From: Leptobrachium leishanense
Lineage: Eukaryota; Chordata; Amphibia; Anura; Megophryidae
DNA length: 64,000 nucleotides
Assembly (NCBI GenBank): GCA_009667805.1
Contig: CM019069.1
Coordinates: forward strand, 92,911,204-92,975,203
Direction of reading: 5' to 3'
This document shows, in pieces, positions 1 through 11,320 of the stretch. A program made the position numbers and the translations under genes. Below the pieces are notes generated by a model. It searched no databases. It had not been told where the DNA came from and worked only from the letters and a program-made list of their open reading frames with translations. The stretch's first letter is position 1, and each line of letters starts with the position of its first letter.

Positions 1-1
1 T

Positions 2-721
2 CGCTTACAAGAACCCAAGTTGCCCACACTAGGGACATCATCGAGAATTTTTCTCCCATTAAAATTTCATACTCACAGTGCTAAGATAGCGCACACAATT
101 AAAAAACACTGGAACAATTTTTCTTTTGACCGGTCTCTACCCACTTCTTTTAAAAATCAGCCACTCATTAGCTATTCCAGGGGGCGCAATCTTCGAGATT
201 TACTGATACATACGGATGCTGTCAGATCCTATGCCACTAGAACTCCCCTGCAGAAAATGGGTTGTTTTAGATGTACGGGATGTGTAACATGTAATCATAT
301 GAATTCAACAACTACCTTTGCACATCCTCACACTGGCCGTATTTACACAATAAAACACCGTATCACCTGTATGACGGAATTTGTAATTTACATGATTTCA
401 TGCCCCTGTGGACTTATCTACATAGGGAAGACTGATCGCACACTTAGGGAGCGTATTCGAGGCCACCGCTCATCCATCAATACGGCCTATAGAGATGGCC
501 AAACTGACAAGCCGGTGGCTAAACACTTTCTGGCATTACAACACAGATTACCCTCACTCCGGTTTGTTGCCATCGATCATGTCCCTCCACTCCCTAGGGG
601 CGGCAATCGCTCCCAGCGATTGCTACAGAGGGAGACATACTGGATCAGGACCCTCGATACTGTGGCACCGAGGGGACTGAATGAGTATGTCTCCTTCTCT
701 AGCTTTCTCTATGATCGCTGA
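2..721 (+). CDS. Penelope-like element, C-terminal GIY-YIG endonuclease (5' end outside window)
   Basis: The frame is open from the window edge to the stop at 719-721, so this is the C-terminal part of a larger retroelement protein. It has a cysteine-rich knuckle (CFRCTGCVTC, about 274-303) followed by a GIY-YIG nuclease core: VIYMISCPCGLIYIG at about 383-427, then a conserved arginine helix (RTLRERIRGH). In Penelope-like elements this domain follows the reverse transcriptase and nicks the target for reverse transcription. The reverse transcriptase itself lies outside the window. The stretch is intact, unlike almost all other element genes here, so this copy may be fairly young. The family is clear; the subgroup (Neptune-like or other) is not resolved. 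Confidence 0.85.
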   Translation, partial: RLQEPKLPTLGTSSRIFLPLKFHTHSAKIAHTIKKHWNNFSFDRSLPTSFKNQPLISYSRGRNLRDLLIHTDAVRSYATRTPLQKMGCFRCTGCVTCNHMNSTTTFAHPHTGRIYTIKHRITCMTEFVIYMISCPCGLIYIGKTDRTLRERIRGHRSSINTAYRDGQTDKPVAKHFLALQHRLPSLRFVAIDHVPPLPRGGNRSQRLLQRETYWIRTLDTVAPRGLNEYVSFSSFLYDR

Positions 722-1396
722 TTGTGGTAGTTGATCATCTTTTGTGCATTCAGTATGGATATTACATATATTGTTTACATTGTTCCTATGCACTCCTGAT
801 CCATGTGATGCACTATAGGTACATTAGTATGATTTTTTTGTAATGGGTAGCTCGTCCTGTTAGGTGTAGTAAATGTCCATTCATTTATGGCTTGCTGCTT
901 ATGTTGTTCCTACGATGGCTAGCTGTAGCGCTTACCCCTCTATATTTTCATTTCTCGATTGATATGCTGCTCTCTTTCTTCCGCTTTGGGATGTTTTCCT
1001 TTTCTCTTTCCTGCTTCCGTAATGGTCTAGCATTGTTTTTAGTTGCCTTGGCGACTGGCTCACGGCCGTAACCACGTGACGTATCTGGCTGAGACGTACA
1101 TTGCTCTATGAGCTACGCACTTTAACACCTGTGGCCACTTTCTAATGAGTTTGTTTGGATTGGTACTCCAATTATGATTGTTTACTATTTAAACACATGC
1201 ATTTCTTGTCTGTATCACCTTGAGAATGGCTCCTGTGCGGGCCGAAACGTCGGTTCTATTTTAAATGATCTAATAAACATTTTTACGTTTTATTTTTGAC
1301 CGAGTGCCGCCATTTCTTTCCTGGTCTATATTGCTTTTGGCTGAGCACCAACCATTGATCGTGTGAAGATACTCTACGGTGTTGCAGGACTTGTGG

Positions 1397-1400
<4 letters not shown>
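722..1400 (+). mobile_element. 3' UTR and terminal region of the Penelope-like element
   Basis: Non-coding sequence follows the endonuclease stop without a break. It contains a GGCCGAAACGTCGG motif (about 1239-1252), an AATAAA signal at about 1272-1277, and ends at a TA-dinucleotide tract, a typical Penelope target. No other gene is seen in it. The exact 3' end is uncertain. Confidence 0.6.
1218..1253 (+). ncRNA. degenerate hammerhead-ribozyme-like motif in the Penelope 3' region
   Basis: A CUUGAGAA core-like box is followed by a possible 5-bp stem (GGCUC with GGGCC) and then CGAAAC-GUC. Penelope-like elements are known to carry hammerhead motifs with a very short stem III. The usual CUGANGA box is altered here, including A where G8 is expected, so activity is doubtful. 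Confidence 0.35.

Positions 1401-1428
<28 letters not shown>
1401..1428. repeat. (TA)n microsatellite
   Basis: A pure TA run separates the Penelope end from the next element. A second TA run (1589-1611) lies inside that element and a third (2221-2252) follows it. Confidence 0.9.
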
Positions 1429-1587
1429 GGGATGCACCGATACCACTTTTTAAGAGTACGCGTACCGATACCTTTTAAAAGTACTCACCGATACCGAGTA
1501 CCGATACTTTTATTTTATCTCATGTGAACGCTTTTCAATAAGGACATCATATAAAAATGCCCCAAGCTCACATGTATATATCCCCCG

Positions 1588-1620
<33 letters not shown>

Positions 1621-1647
1621 CCCTAGCTCACATGGATATGTAGATTG

Positions 1648-1815
1648 CCCCAGCTCTCATGGCTATTGCCCCCCACTCACATGGCAATATTGCCCCCAGC
1701 TCTCATGGATATTGCCCCCAGCTCTCATGGATATGTCCCCAGCTCTCATGGATATGCCCCCAGCTCTCATGGATATTGCCCCCAGCTCACATTGATATTG
1801 CTCCCAGCTCACCTG
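1648..1815 (+). repeat. 22-bp minisatellite, locus 1 (CATGGATATTGCCCCCAGCT)
   Basis: About eight tandem copies of a 21-22 bp unit with core CATGGATATTGCCCCCAGCT. The array ends in CAGCTCACCT just before a GC-rich stretch. The same unit forms the arrays at 47573-48215 and, on the other strand, 55968-56895. Open frames across it are by-products of the repeat. Confidence 0.9.
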
Positions 1816-1859
1816 GATTTGAGGAAACTGAAGGAGGAAGGTGGATCCGGTTGCATGGC

Positions 1860-1984
1860 TGTGACGCGGCCGCCGGGCCGTGGAGGCCTTGACTCTGCCT
1901 CCAGTCGAGATCTCGTGGGAGGCTCCCGCAAGATCATGGCTGGCGGCAGCGTCACAGCCTCCACTGCCCGGCGGCCGCATCACA
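1860..1984. repeat. GC-rich inverted repeat beside minisatellite locus 1
   Basis: The arms 1860-1887 and 1957-1984 are complementary, with TGTGACGCGGCCGCCGGGC on the left and two mismatches in 28 positions. The loop is about 69 bases. It lies immediately downstream of the minisatellite, as in the two other loci with this repeat. Confidence 0.75.
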
Positions 1985-2216
1985 GCCCTGCGACCGGACC
2001 CACCGCTAAGTGAGTATGCAGCCCGCCGGAGGGGAACGCTGGCTGAGTGCTTTTCATGCACGCGGCCAGCTTCCCCAGCCCTGCGGGTACCGGAAAGCCG
2101 GCCTAGCGCTGGCTTTCGGATCCGGGGGGATGTATCGGGCCATTTGCACGAATACCAAGTACTCGTTCAAACGGCAGTATCGGCACCGATACCGATACTA
2201 GTATTGGTATATCCCT

Positions 2217-2263
<47 letters not shown>

Positions 2264-2329
2264 ATATACTTTTTTTTCATTGTTCCATTTTCAGGAAGAG
2301 CCATGTAGCCTGGCCTTACCTAATGTGCC

Positions 2330-2466
2330 ACCCCACTCCTCTTAGATTGTAAGCTCTCAAGCAGGGTCCTCTCTCCTACTGTTCTGTATGTTTAACTTGT
2401 ATGTATATTTGTTATTCTGTCTCACCCATTGTACAGCGCTTACCAAACTTGTTAGTGCTTTATAAA
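2330..2466 (+). mobile_element. L2/SINE-type tail, target of the 15-kb hAT element
   Basis: AGATTGTAAGCTCTCAAGCAGGG through GTACAGCGCTTACC to GTGCTTTATAAA resembles the 3' tails of L2-related LINEs and SINEs common in frogs and fishes. The tail is cut at TTTATAAA by the hAT element and resumes after 17831. Related tails lie at 29620-29690 and, reversed, 62777-62992. Confidence 0.55.
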
Positions 2467-2475
2467 TAGGGATGA

Positions 2476-2561
2476 GCTGTTCGGTTCAATCTGTTCGGTG
2501 TTACATCGCCCGTTCGGCTGTTCGGCAAACATTTCCGCGTGTTCGGTTCGTGTTCGCCCAC
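2476..2561. promoter_or_regulatory. left subterminal TTCGG motif array of the hAT element
   Basis: GTTCGG/TTCGGC occurs about seven times in 85 bases just inside the left end. A matching array (GTTCGAGTTCGAACTCGAAC and relatives) lies at the right end, 17730-17822. Repeated subterminal motifs in hAT elements such as Ac are transposase binding sites; that role is inferred here. Confidence 0.55.
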
Positions 2562-2951
2562 AATGCACCACAATAGCCCACAATGCACTTTTCCACTGGC
2601 ATGAAGCTTGTATTTGGCTACAGCCTTGCACCTGACCACAGGTCAGGTGCAAGACAGGTGCAAGATTATGCCAATCACGGGTCAGAGTCCTGATTGGGCA
2701 AACTTTGCCCAATCATTGGCTCACAGAGCTACAGTGGCAACAAAAAGTATGTGAACCCTTTGGGATTATGTGGAGTTTTGCATGAATTGGTCATAAAATG
2801 TGCTCTGATCTTCATCTAAGTCACAACAATTTGAAAAACAAAGTCTGCTTAAAATAATACAACACAAACATTATATGTTTTCATGTTTTTATTGAACAGA
2901 ACATGTAAACATTCACAGTGCAGGGTGGAAAAGGTATGTGAACCTTTGGAC

Positions 2952-4253
<1,302 letters not shown>

Positions 4254-4852
4254 TAATATCACACTGATTGGACTCAAGGTTGGCTCACACCTGGCTCCAA
4301 TTAGCTCTTGGAGAAGTCATTAGGCTAGGGGTTCACAAACTTTTTCCACCCTGTACTGTGAATGTTTACATGTTCTGTTCAATAAACACATGAAAACATA
4401 TAATGTTTGTGTTGTATTATTTTAAGCAGACTGTGCTTTTCAAATTGTTGTTACTTAGATGAAGATCAGAGCACATTTTATGACCAATACATGCAAAACT
4501 CCACATATTCCCAAAGGGTTCACATACTTCTTCTTGCCACTGAAAGTCCCGTAGCACACTGTTACGTTTTGGCTGCGCCCCCTGGTGGTGAAGGGCCTTC
4601 ATGTCCGTCTTTCCCCTGTGGTGTATCTGGCTGTGCTGTCTGGGGTCACATGGCCCAATTACACAGGCCCACTCCCTATTTATATCCCAGCAGCACAGAG
4701 CCTCATTGACGGTTTGTGGAGATTCATGGTGGTTCTGTCTGGTTTGTGTTCCCTGTGTTGCTGCAAAGCATTCCTGTCCAAGTATTTTCTGGTTTTGACC
4801 TCGGCTTTATTCCTGACTATCCCTTCTGCCCACTCTTGGTACTGTATATACT

Positions 4853-5453
4853 TGTAACGTTGGGGGCTTCCAGCCTCTCCAGTGTGCTTGAAGGCAGCAT
4901 GTCTGATGCTGCTCGCTGACCAACACCCGGTTTAAATAGAGACAGGCGGCTGGATAGAGAGGTGGCTGGATGAGGCGCGGCTTGAGAGGGGGGCGCGGTC
5001 TGGTGAAGGTCTTTAAAAACCCACAGTTCCTTCTCAGCAGTGCCAGATTGTGGTTATCCATACCTGAGCTCCCTGTACCTGAATTCTGTACCTGAATTCT
5101 CTCGTGATTTAACCTCTGCTTGTTTTCTGACCATTCTACCTTCTGTTGCCCTAGACTATTTTCCTTGTACTACGCTACTGCACTGATATCGACCCAGCTA
5201 TTCCATTTGACTATTCTATACTCTGTATTCCTGATTCTGGCTTGTCTGACTACCCTCGTGTTGCTGACCTGGTTTTGTATTACGACATTGTCTTTTGATT
5301 AACCCTTTCTGTCTAGCTAGTACATATTTACCTGGCCAATTTTTAAGGACCAGACAGTTAGGGATTTTTCTACGGCTACCCTGTTTGTAGCTTTTTGGCT
5401 CTGTGGAGTGTTGGGCTTTAAGGACTGCGTGGTGGGATCCGGGAACCGTGACA
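4853..5453 (+). repeat. gypsy-1 5' LTR
   Basis: 601 bases, from TGTAACG to GTGACA. A TTTAAAAA box (5012-5019) lies about 29 bases before GCCAGATTGT (5042-5051), the likely start of R. Small indels separate it from the 590-base 3' LTR. Confidence 0.92.
5012..5019 (+). promoter_or_regulatory. TATA-like box in gypsy-1 LTR
   Basis: TTTAAAAA about 29 bases upstream of the predicted transcript start at about 5041. The matching box in the 3' LTR is near 9955-9962. Confidence 0.5.
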
Positions 5454-5466
5454 TTACGATCTGGCC
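5454..5466 (+). promoter_or_regulatory. gypsy-1 primer-binding site, self-priming type
   Basis: ACGATCTGGC (5456-5465) is the exact reverse complement of GCCAGATCGT in the 3' LTR (9985-9994), at the predicted transcript start. The 5' LTR copy has one substitution. Tf1 and sushi-like elements prime from their own folded 5' end in this way. No tRNA-complementary TGG motif is seen at this position. Confidence 0.6.
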
Positions 5467-5468
5467 AA

Positions 5469-6400
5469 ATGGATCCCGCAGACTTAGCACAGCATTGGAG
5501 TACCTTTGTATCCAGACAGGACGAGCAGGACCATAGGATGGATCATTTTGCTCTCGCCTTACAAACTATCCTGACTCGTACGGCTCACCTGGAACCAGCT
5601 GGGGTTGCACCTCCGCCTGCTATACCTGTGTCCCCTGTCGTTCAGACATCCCAGGTACACATAACCGCTCCTATGAGGTTTGACGGTACTCCCTCAGAGT
5701 GCCAGGGATTTTTGGTCCATGTGGATATTCATTTTAAGTTAAATCCACAAATGTTTGTCACTGACATAGCCAACTGGGGTTCATTATTAACCATCTGTCT
5801 GGCAGAGCGTTGACATGGGCGAATCCCTTATGGGAGGCAGAGAAGTCTATCGTACGAAACTATAAAGAATTCATAGCCGAGTTAAAACGTACATTTAATC
5901 CTACCAGAAAGGCCAAGGTAGCTGGCAAATCCTTGTTCTGCATACGTCAAGGGAACAGGACTGTGTCTGATTATGCCATAGAATTTAAAACGTTGGTTTC
6001 TGACGTGAACTGGACTGATGAGGCTCTGGTTCTGGCTTTTATGGAGGGGATATCAGAGTCATTGATGCATGAATTGGCTCCTCGTAAATTACCTGAGGTA
6101 TTGAGTGAACTCATTGATTATTGTATAGATGTGGATGATCAGATAAGGGACAGAAGAACTCCAAGAGAGAAACCTAAGAGACCGTTACCAAGGTTGGCTC
6201 CTGTCTTTCAGGCACCACCAAGAGAGTTATCTGCTCCGTCTGAGCCTATGCAACTAGGCCATACTAGTCTTACAGAGGAAGAGAGAACAAGGCGTCTTCG
6301 TGAGGGATTGTGCCTGTATTGTGGTTTGAAAGGACATTTACGACTTCAATGTCCCACTCGCCCTAGAATGCATGATAAGTCGGAAAACTACCGCACCTAA
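5469..6400 (+). pseudogene. gag: gypsy-1 gag, frameshifted
   Basis: The ATG at 5469 opens a frame starting MDPADLAQHW, with a proline-rich linker (about 5600-5640), then the capsid region typical of sushi-type gag. The frame breaks between about 5775 and 5812 and continues in another frame (TWANPLWE) to a zinc knuckle CLYCGLKGHLRLQC (CX2CX4HX4C, about 6311-6352) and a stop at 6398-6400. Gag forms the particle and binds the element RNA through the knuckle. Only one frameshift separates the two parts. Confidence 0.85.
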
Positions 6401-7154
6401 GGCAGCTGAGGAGACAGGCCTTGGGTGTGACGTGCATGTCTCCTGTCAAAGACAATAAACTTTTGTTACCAGTATCCGTGGCTTGGGAGACCAAGACCAC
6501 GCATACTACCACTTTTGTTGATTCTGGGGCTGCTGGCAACTTTTGCTGCTGGTAATTTTATTGATGTTGAATATGCTTCTTCCATTTCTCTCCCTCTGGT
6601 TGTAAGAGAGACACCCTTAGCCGTCGAAGCCATAGACGGTAGGCCGTTATCCTGCCCTAGGATTACGCACGATATGGTTACAGTGGTTCTTACCACTGGT
6701 CTCTTACATAAAGAAGAGATCATATTTCAGGTTATCCGTTCACCTTCCAATCCTGTTGTGCTTGGTTTCCCTTGGTTGGTGGAACATAATCCTGTTATTG
6801 ATTGGGCTAAGGGAGAGATACTATCTTGGAGTCCTACTTGTTTTGGGACTTGTTTAATACCCATTCAACATATTGGTGCCCTGAACACACCTACAGCTCC
6901 CCCATTGTCTACAGAGGTTCCTGACCAGTATGCCGACCTCAGAGCTGTATTTGATAAAAGAAAGGCAGAGAAACTACCTCCACATAGACCGTATGATTGC
7001 GCCATAGATATTCATCCAGGTACCATGCCTCCTCGAGGCAAAGTATATCCTCTATCCATAAAAGAGAACCAAATCATGGAGGAGTACATAAAAGAGAATT
7101 TGGAGAGGTTTTATCAGACGTTCCTCTTCTCCAGCAGGGGCTGGGTTCTTTTTT
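6401..7154 (+). pseudogene. pol: gypsy-1 pol, protease and linker, broken
   Basis: The aspartic protease motif VDSGAAGN lies at about 6511-6534. It is followed at once by a local duplication of about 16 bases (GCTGCTGGCAACTTTT / GCTGCTGGTAATTTT) that shifts the frame. The rest of the protease fold (VLGFPWL, about 6758-6778) and the linker to reverse transcriptase (YDCAIDIHPG, about 6992-7021) are readable. Another frame change near 7110-7160 separates it from the reverse transcriptase. Confidence 0.8.
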
Positions 7155-8519
7155 GTGTCTAAAAAAGGAGATTTACACCCGTGTATTGATTATAGGGGGT
7201 TTAATGAGATCACCATCAAGAATGTGTACCCTATCCCTCTTATATCAGAACTGTTCGACAGGTTAAGGGGATCAGCAGTATACACAAAACTCGATTTAAG
7301 AGGGGCTTACAACCTGATACGTATAAAAGAAGGGCATGAGTGGAAAACAGCATTTAACACCAGGAGTGAGCATTATGAATATCTGGTCATGCCTTTCGGT
7401 CTTTGTAATGCTCCAGCTGTATTCCAAGATTTTATTAATGATGTGCTCAGAGATTTTTTGCAATCCTTTGTTATAGTATACCTAGACGATATACTGATTT
7501 ACTCTCCCGATCTGAAAACCCACCATGAACATGTCAGACAGGTATTAGCAAAATTACTAGACAACGGTCTTTATTGCAAACTGGAGAAGTGTTTATTCGA
7601 CATTACCACTGTAAAATTTCTTGGGTACATTATCACTCTAGAAGGTTTTGAGATGGATCCTTCCAAACTCACGGCCATCTCAGAATGGCCTCTCCCTCAA
7701 GGCCTCAAAGCCAAAGCCATACAGAGGTTTTTGGGGTTTTCCAACTATTATAGGAGATTTATCAAGAATTATTCCACTGTAGCCTCTCCTATCATTAATA
7801 TGACACGTAAAGGTCTGAAGAATCAGGTCTGGTCTTCACAATCCAAACAGGCATTCGAAGCTCTTAAGCAGGCTTTCACTTCCGCTCCCGTGTTACGGCA
7901 TCCTGATCCCAGAATTCCATTTGTCCTTGAGGTTGATGCTTCCGAGATAGGCATTGGGGCTGTCCTATCTCAAAGAGAGTCTCCAGGGAAGCCTCTACAT
8001 CCTTGTGGGTTATTTTCAAGAAAAGTATCACCAGCAGAATGCAATTATGATATCGGTAACAGAGAATTGCTTGTTATTGTGTCTGCCCTGTCAGAGTGGA
8101 GACATTTGTTGGAAGGTACTCTTGACCCTTTGTTGATAATCACTGATCATAAGAACCTTACGTACATCGGGGATGCTAAACGTTTGAACTCGAGACAGGC
8201 CAGGTGGTCATTACTACTGTCTCGGTTTAATTTTGTGTTGACTTACAGACCAGGTGACCGCAATGTAAAGGCTGATGCCTTATCTTGTCAATATGACCCG
8301 TATGAATCAAATACACAAGACCACAATCCTATAGTTCCTCCTGAACGTATTGTGGCTTCCACGGTCTTGTCAGTTTCCTCGCCTTTCCTGGAACGCCTCC
8401 AAGCAGCTCAAATGGGGGCTCCACCTAACAAGCCTCCAGATATGTTGTTTGTGCCTGAAAAGGAAAGACAGGAATTACTCATAATGTTTCAAACCAGCAG
8501 GTCATCCTGGTATTACTAA
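7155..8519 (+). pseudogene. pol: gypsy-1 pol, reverse transcriptase and RNase H
   Basis: A long open stretch of 454 codons. Reverse transcriptase motifs appear in order: CIDYRGFNEITIKN (7182), KLDLRGAYNL (about 7287), LVMPFGLCNAP (about 7383) and the catalytic YLDDILIYS (about 7479). RNase H follows, with LEVDASEIGIGAVLSQ (about 7927) and the C-terminal RPGDRNVKADALS (about 8249). The frame is then lost at the start of the integrase. These enzymes make and finish the cDNA. Key aspartates are present, but the polyprotein is split by upstream and downstream frame changes. Confidence 0.92.
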
Positions 8520-9802
8520 GAATCTTACCAGTATCTCCAGACAGTTCTGGTGGCCCACTATGCGACAGGACGTACGTCTGTTTGTTTTGGCTTGTCAAGT
8601 CTGTGCAAGTAGCAAAACCAGTAAAACCTTGTCTGTCGGTCTATTGCAGCCTTTACCTAAGAGGCCTTGGTCTCATCTATCTATGGATTTTATTGTGGAC
8701 TTCCCGAAGTCAAGGGTCATACTGTGGTTCTGACAGTTGTAGACCGCTTCTCCAAAATGGCTAATTTTGTTCCTTTACCTAAGCTTCCTACAGCCAAAGA
8801 ACTGGCGGTTGTCTTTGCTAGAAATATTGTATGAATACATGGGGTTCCGTCTGAAATAGTCTCTGACAGAGGAGCTCAGTTCGTCTCTCGTTTCTGGAGG
8901 GATTTCTGTGCGGAGATGGGGGTGCGATTGGCCTTCTCTTCAGCATACCATCCACAAACCAATGAGGCAGCAGAGAGGGCAAATCAGGGTCTCGAGCAGT
9001 ACATACGTTGCTTTACCACACAACAACAAGACAATTGGTCGGAGTTGTTGCCCTGGGCTGAGTATGCACGTAATAACGCCGTTAATGAGACTACTGGCCA
9101 CTCTCCTTTTTCTGCCATCTATGGTTTTTTCCCTCCGGCTCTACCGCTTCAGTTTACTGAACAGGCCATCCCGGCTCTCGATGAACATCTCACACAACTA
9201 CAAGAGATTTGGAGACAGATTCGCGAAAACATGGAGCGCAATGTTGCTGTCCAGAAACGCAAGGCTGGCAGGCATAGGTTACAAGCTCCTTCCTATAATG
9301 TGGGGGATAGAGTTTGGTTGTCCACTAGGAATGTGAAGTTGCGGGTGCCTTCTATGAAAATGGCACCTCAATTTATAGGTCCATACAAGATCATTCCCCA
9401 CGTTAACCCTGTGGCATATGCTCTTGCCCTTCCTAAACATCTTCGCTTGCACAATGTCTTCCACACCTCCATACTAAAGCCTTTGTTGTGTAACAGGTAC
9501 ACGCGGGTCGTTCCTCCTCCTCCACCTGTTCAGGTTGATGGGGAGACAGAGTATGAGGTTAGGAAAGTTCTGGATTCTAGGCTGTTCAGGGGTGCTCTGC
9601 AGTACTTGGTCGATTGGGTGGGTTATGGTCCGGAGGACCGGTCCTGGATTCCGGCTTCCAACATGGCTGCCTCTAGGTTGGTCAGGGCGTTCCATGCCTC
9701 GCACCCCGGTCGCCCTGGTGGTCATCCTGCCACTCGCCACGGTGGTCGTCCTGCCACTTGTCCTGTCGGTCGTCTGGTGGCCTCCCGTGGAGAAGGGGGT
9801 AC
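8480..9802 (+). pseudogene. pol: gypsy-1 pol, integrase with C-terminal chromodomain, broken
   Basis: The zinc-binding region is readable near 8480-8620 (HPGITKN, then a CQVC pair). Frame changes follow near 8700-8760 and a stop at 8834-8836. The core continues with the second catalytic aspartate (DRGAQF, about 8866) and glutamate (about 8970). A chromodomain (YEVRKVLDSR to LVDWVGYGPEDRSW, about 9551-9655) precedes the C-terminus. Chromodomains direct integration to marked chromatin in chromoviruses. From 8916 to 9802 the frame is open. Confidence 0.9.
9787..9802 (+). promoter_or_regulatory. gypsy-1 polypurine tract
   Basis: GTGGAGAAGGGGGTAC directly precedes the 3' LTR, as expected for plus-strand priming. 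Confidence 0.75.
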
Positions 9803-10392
9803 TGTAACGTTGGGGGCTTCCAGCCTCTCCAGTGTGCTTGAAGGAAGCATGTCTGATGCTGCTCGCTGACCCAACACCTGGTTTAAATAGAGACAGGCAG
9901 GGAGGTGGCTGCATGAGGCGTGGCTTGAGAGGTGGGCGCGGTCTGGTGAAGGTCTTTAAAAACCCACAGTTCCTTCTCAGCAGTGCCAGATCGTGGTTAT
10001 CCATACCTGAGCTCCCTGTACCTGAATTCTCATGATTTAACCTGTTATTGACCTCTGCTTGTTTTCTGACCATTCTACCTTCTGTTGCCCTAGACTATTT
10101 TCCTTGTACTATGCTACTGCACTGATATCGACCCGGCTATTCCATTTGGCTATTCTATACTCTGTATTCCTGATTCTGGCTTGTCTGACTACCCCCGTGT
10201 TGCTGACCTGGTTTTGTATTACGACATTGTCTTTTGATTAACCCTTTCTGTCTAGCTAGTACATGTTTACCTGGCCAATTTTTAAGCACCAGACAGTTAG
10301 GGATTTTTCTACGGCTACCCTGTTTGTAGCTTTTTGGCTCTGTGGAGTGTTGGGCTTTAAGGACTGCGTGGTGGGATCCAGGAACCGTGACA
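9803..10392 (+). repeat. gypsy-1 3' LTR
   Basis: 590 bases, same ends as the 5' LTR. It retains the exact 10-base complement of the primer-binding site at 9985-9994. It is followed by the ATACT duplication. Confidence 0.92.
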
Positions 10393-10516
10393 ATACTGAT
10401 CTGTTGCCAACCTCTGCCTGTATGACGATTCTTGTATGTTTCATGTTTTATGTACCTTGTCTGTCTTAGTCTAGTATATATTCAGAGGCCGCTTATAAGG
10501 ACCTCTTTAGTGTAGT

Positions 10517-10785
10517 CTGTTTTGTTGACTGCCCGGCAGTCTACTCAATTCACGGATTGTCAGGTATATCATTGTGTTTCTGTCTGTTTTGTTGACTGCC
10601 CTGCAGCCTACTCAATTCACGGATTGTCAGGTATATCATTGTGTTTCTGTCTGTTTTGTTGACTGCCCTGCAGCCTGCTCTATTCACGGATTGTAAGGTT
10701 TATCATTGTGTTTCTGTCTGTTTTGTTGACTGCCCTGCGGCCTGCTCTATTCACAGATTGTCAGGCGTGTCTTTGTGTTTCTGAG
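10517..10785 (+). repeat. 67-bp tandem repeat in the solo LTR
   Basis: Four copies of a unit beginning CTGTTTTGTTGACTGCCCTG and ending in ATCATTGTGTTTCTGT. They lie in the 3' half of the solo LTR. The last copies diverge. Confidence 0.85.
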
Positions 10786-10981
10786 CGTGTCCTAAGTGGT
10801 CTGTCGGTCTTGAAGCCTTCGGAGCTTAGTGGCAATTCAGTTCTGTTTTTTTATGCTCCTTTGGTTTTGGAGAAATCAGTATGTCCTTCTGTCTAGTCAG
10901 TAACTCACCTGCCTTAAGGGCTTCATCCCATGTTCCAAGCCACCACGATGGTCCAAGCAGAGGCTAGCCGTTACACACACT

Positions 10982-10990
10982 ATATAAGGT
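10982..10990 (+). promoter_or_regulatory. possible hAT transposase TATA box
   Basis: TATATAAGG lies in the hAT's own sequence just after the solo-LTR duplication and 400 bases upstream of the transposase start. The role is inferred from position and sequence only. Confidence 0.3.
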
Positions 10991-11040
10991 GTCCCTCGCA
11001 GCCCCAGCACGTGTTTTTTGAGAGGAGATTTTTGTGTTAG

Positions 11041-11320
11041 TGTGTCTTGTCAGTGCCAGCAGCTATCGGGGGGTCTCACTTCTAGCAGATTTCTGTGAAT
11101 TTTAATCTGTATCTTGTCACTGCCACCCATCAGGGGGTCTCACTGATTTATAGGAGGTTCCTGGGAATTGTAATTTGCGTCTTGTCACTGCCACCCATCA
11201 GGGGGTCTCACAGACTTGAAGCAGATTTCTGCGAATTTTAATCTGTGTTTTGTCACTGGCTGCCAGCTATCAGGGTGTCTCACTGAGTTATACCAGGGTT
11301 CTGGAAATCTTTAATCTAGA
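11041..11320 (+). repeat. approx. 70-bp direct repeats upstream of the hAT transposase
   Basis: CTTGTCACTGCCACCCATCA and GGGGGTCTCACTG recur four times with decay, in the leader between a TATATAAGG box (10982-10990) and the first ATG at 11406. They could be part of the hAT promoter or 5' UTR. Confidence 0.7.

Larger units (their letters stand above)
1429..2216. mobile_element. hAT-type non-autonomous element with a CCGATACC subterminal array
   Basis: The left end reads GGGATGCACCGATACCA. The right end, reverse-complemented, reads AGGGATATACCAATACTA, so the ends are imperfect inverted repeats of hAT type. The subterminal 80 bases on the left repeat CCGATACC and the right end repeats the same motif. 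The interior holds a minisatellite and a GC-rich inverted repeat. It lies between TA runs, so an 8-bp target duplication cannot be verified. A degraded relative without the minisatellite lies at 29283-29815. Confidence 0.65.
4853..10392 (+). mobile_element. Ty3/gypsy chromodomain retrotransposon (gypsy-1), complete structure
   Basis: Two LTRs (4853-5453 and 9803-10392) both run TGTAACGTTGGGGG to ACCGTGACA. The 5-bp duplication ATACT lies at 4848-4852 and 10393-10397. Order: gag, protease, reverse transcriptase, RNase H, integrase, chromodomain. This order and the chromodomain place it among chromoviruses of sushi type. Frameshifts and stops in gag and pol show it is inactive. It is inserted in an older solo LTR inside the hAT element. 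Confidence 0.93.
4560..10975 (+). mobile_element. solo LTR (gypsy-type), split by a complete gypsy element
   Basis: It begins TGTTACGTTTTGG (4560) and ends GCCGTTACA (10975). A 5-bp duplication CACAC flanks it at 4555-4559 and 10976-10980. Its own sequence is 4560-4852 plus 10398-10975, about 870 bases. There are no internal genes of its own, so it is a solo LTR left by recombination. Its 3' part carries a 67-bp tandem repeat. Confidence 0.85.
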
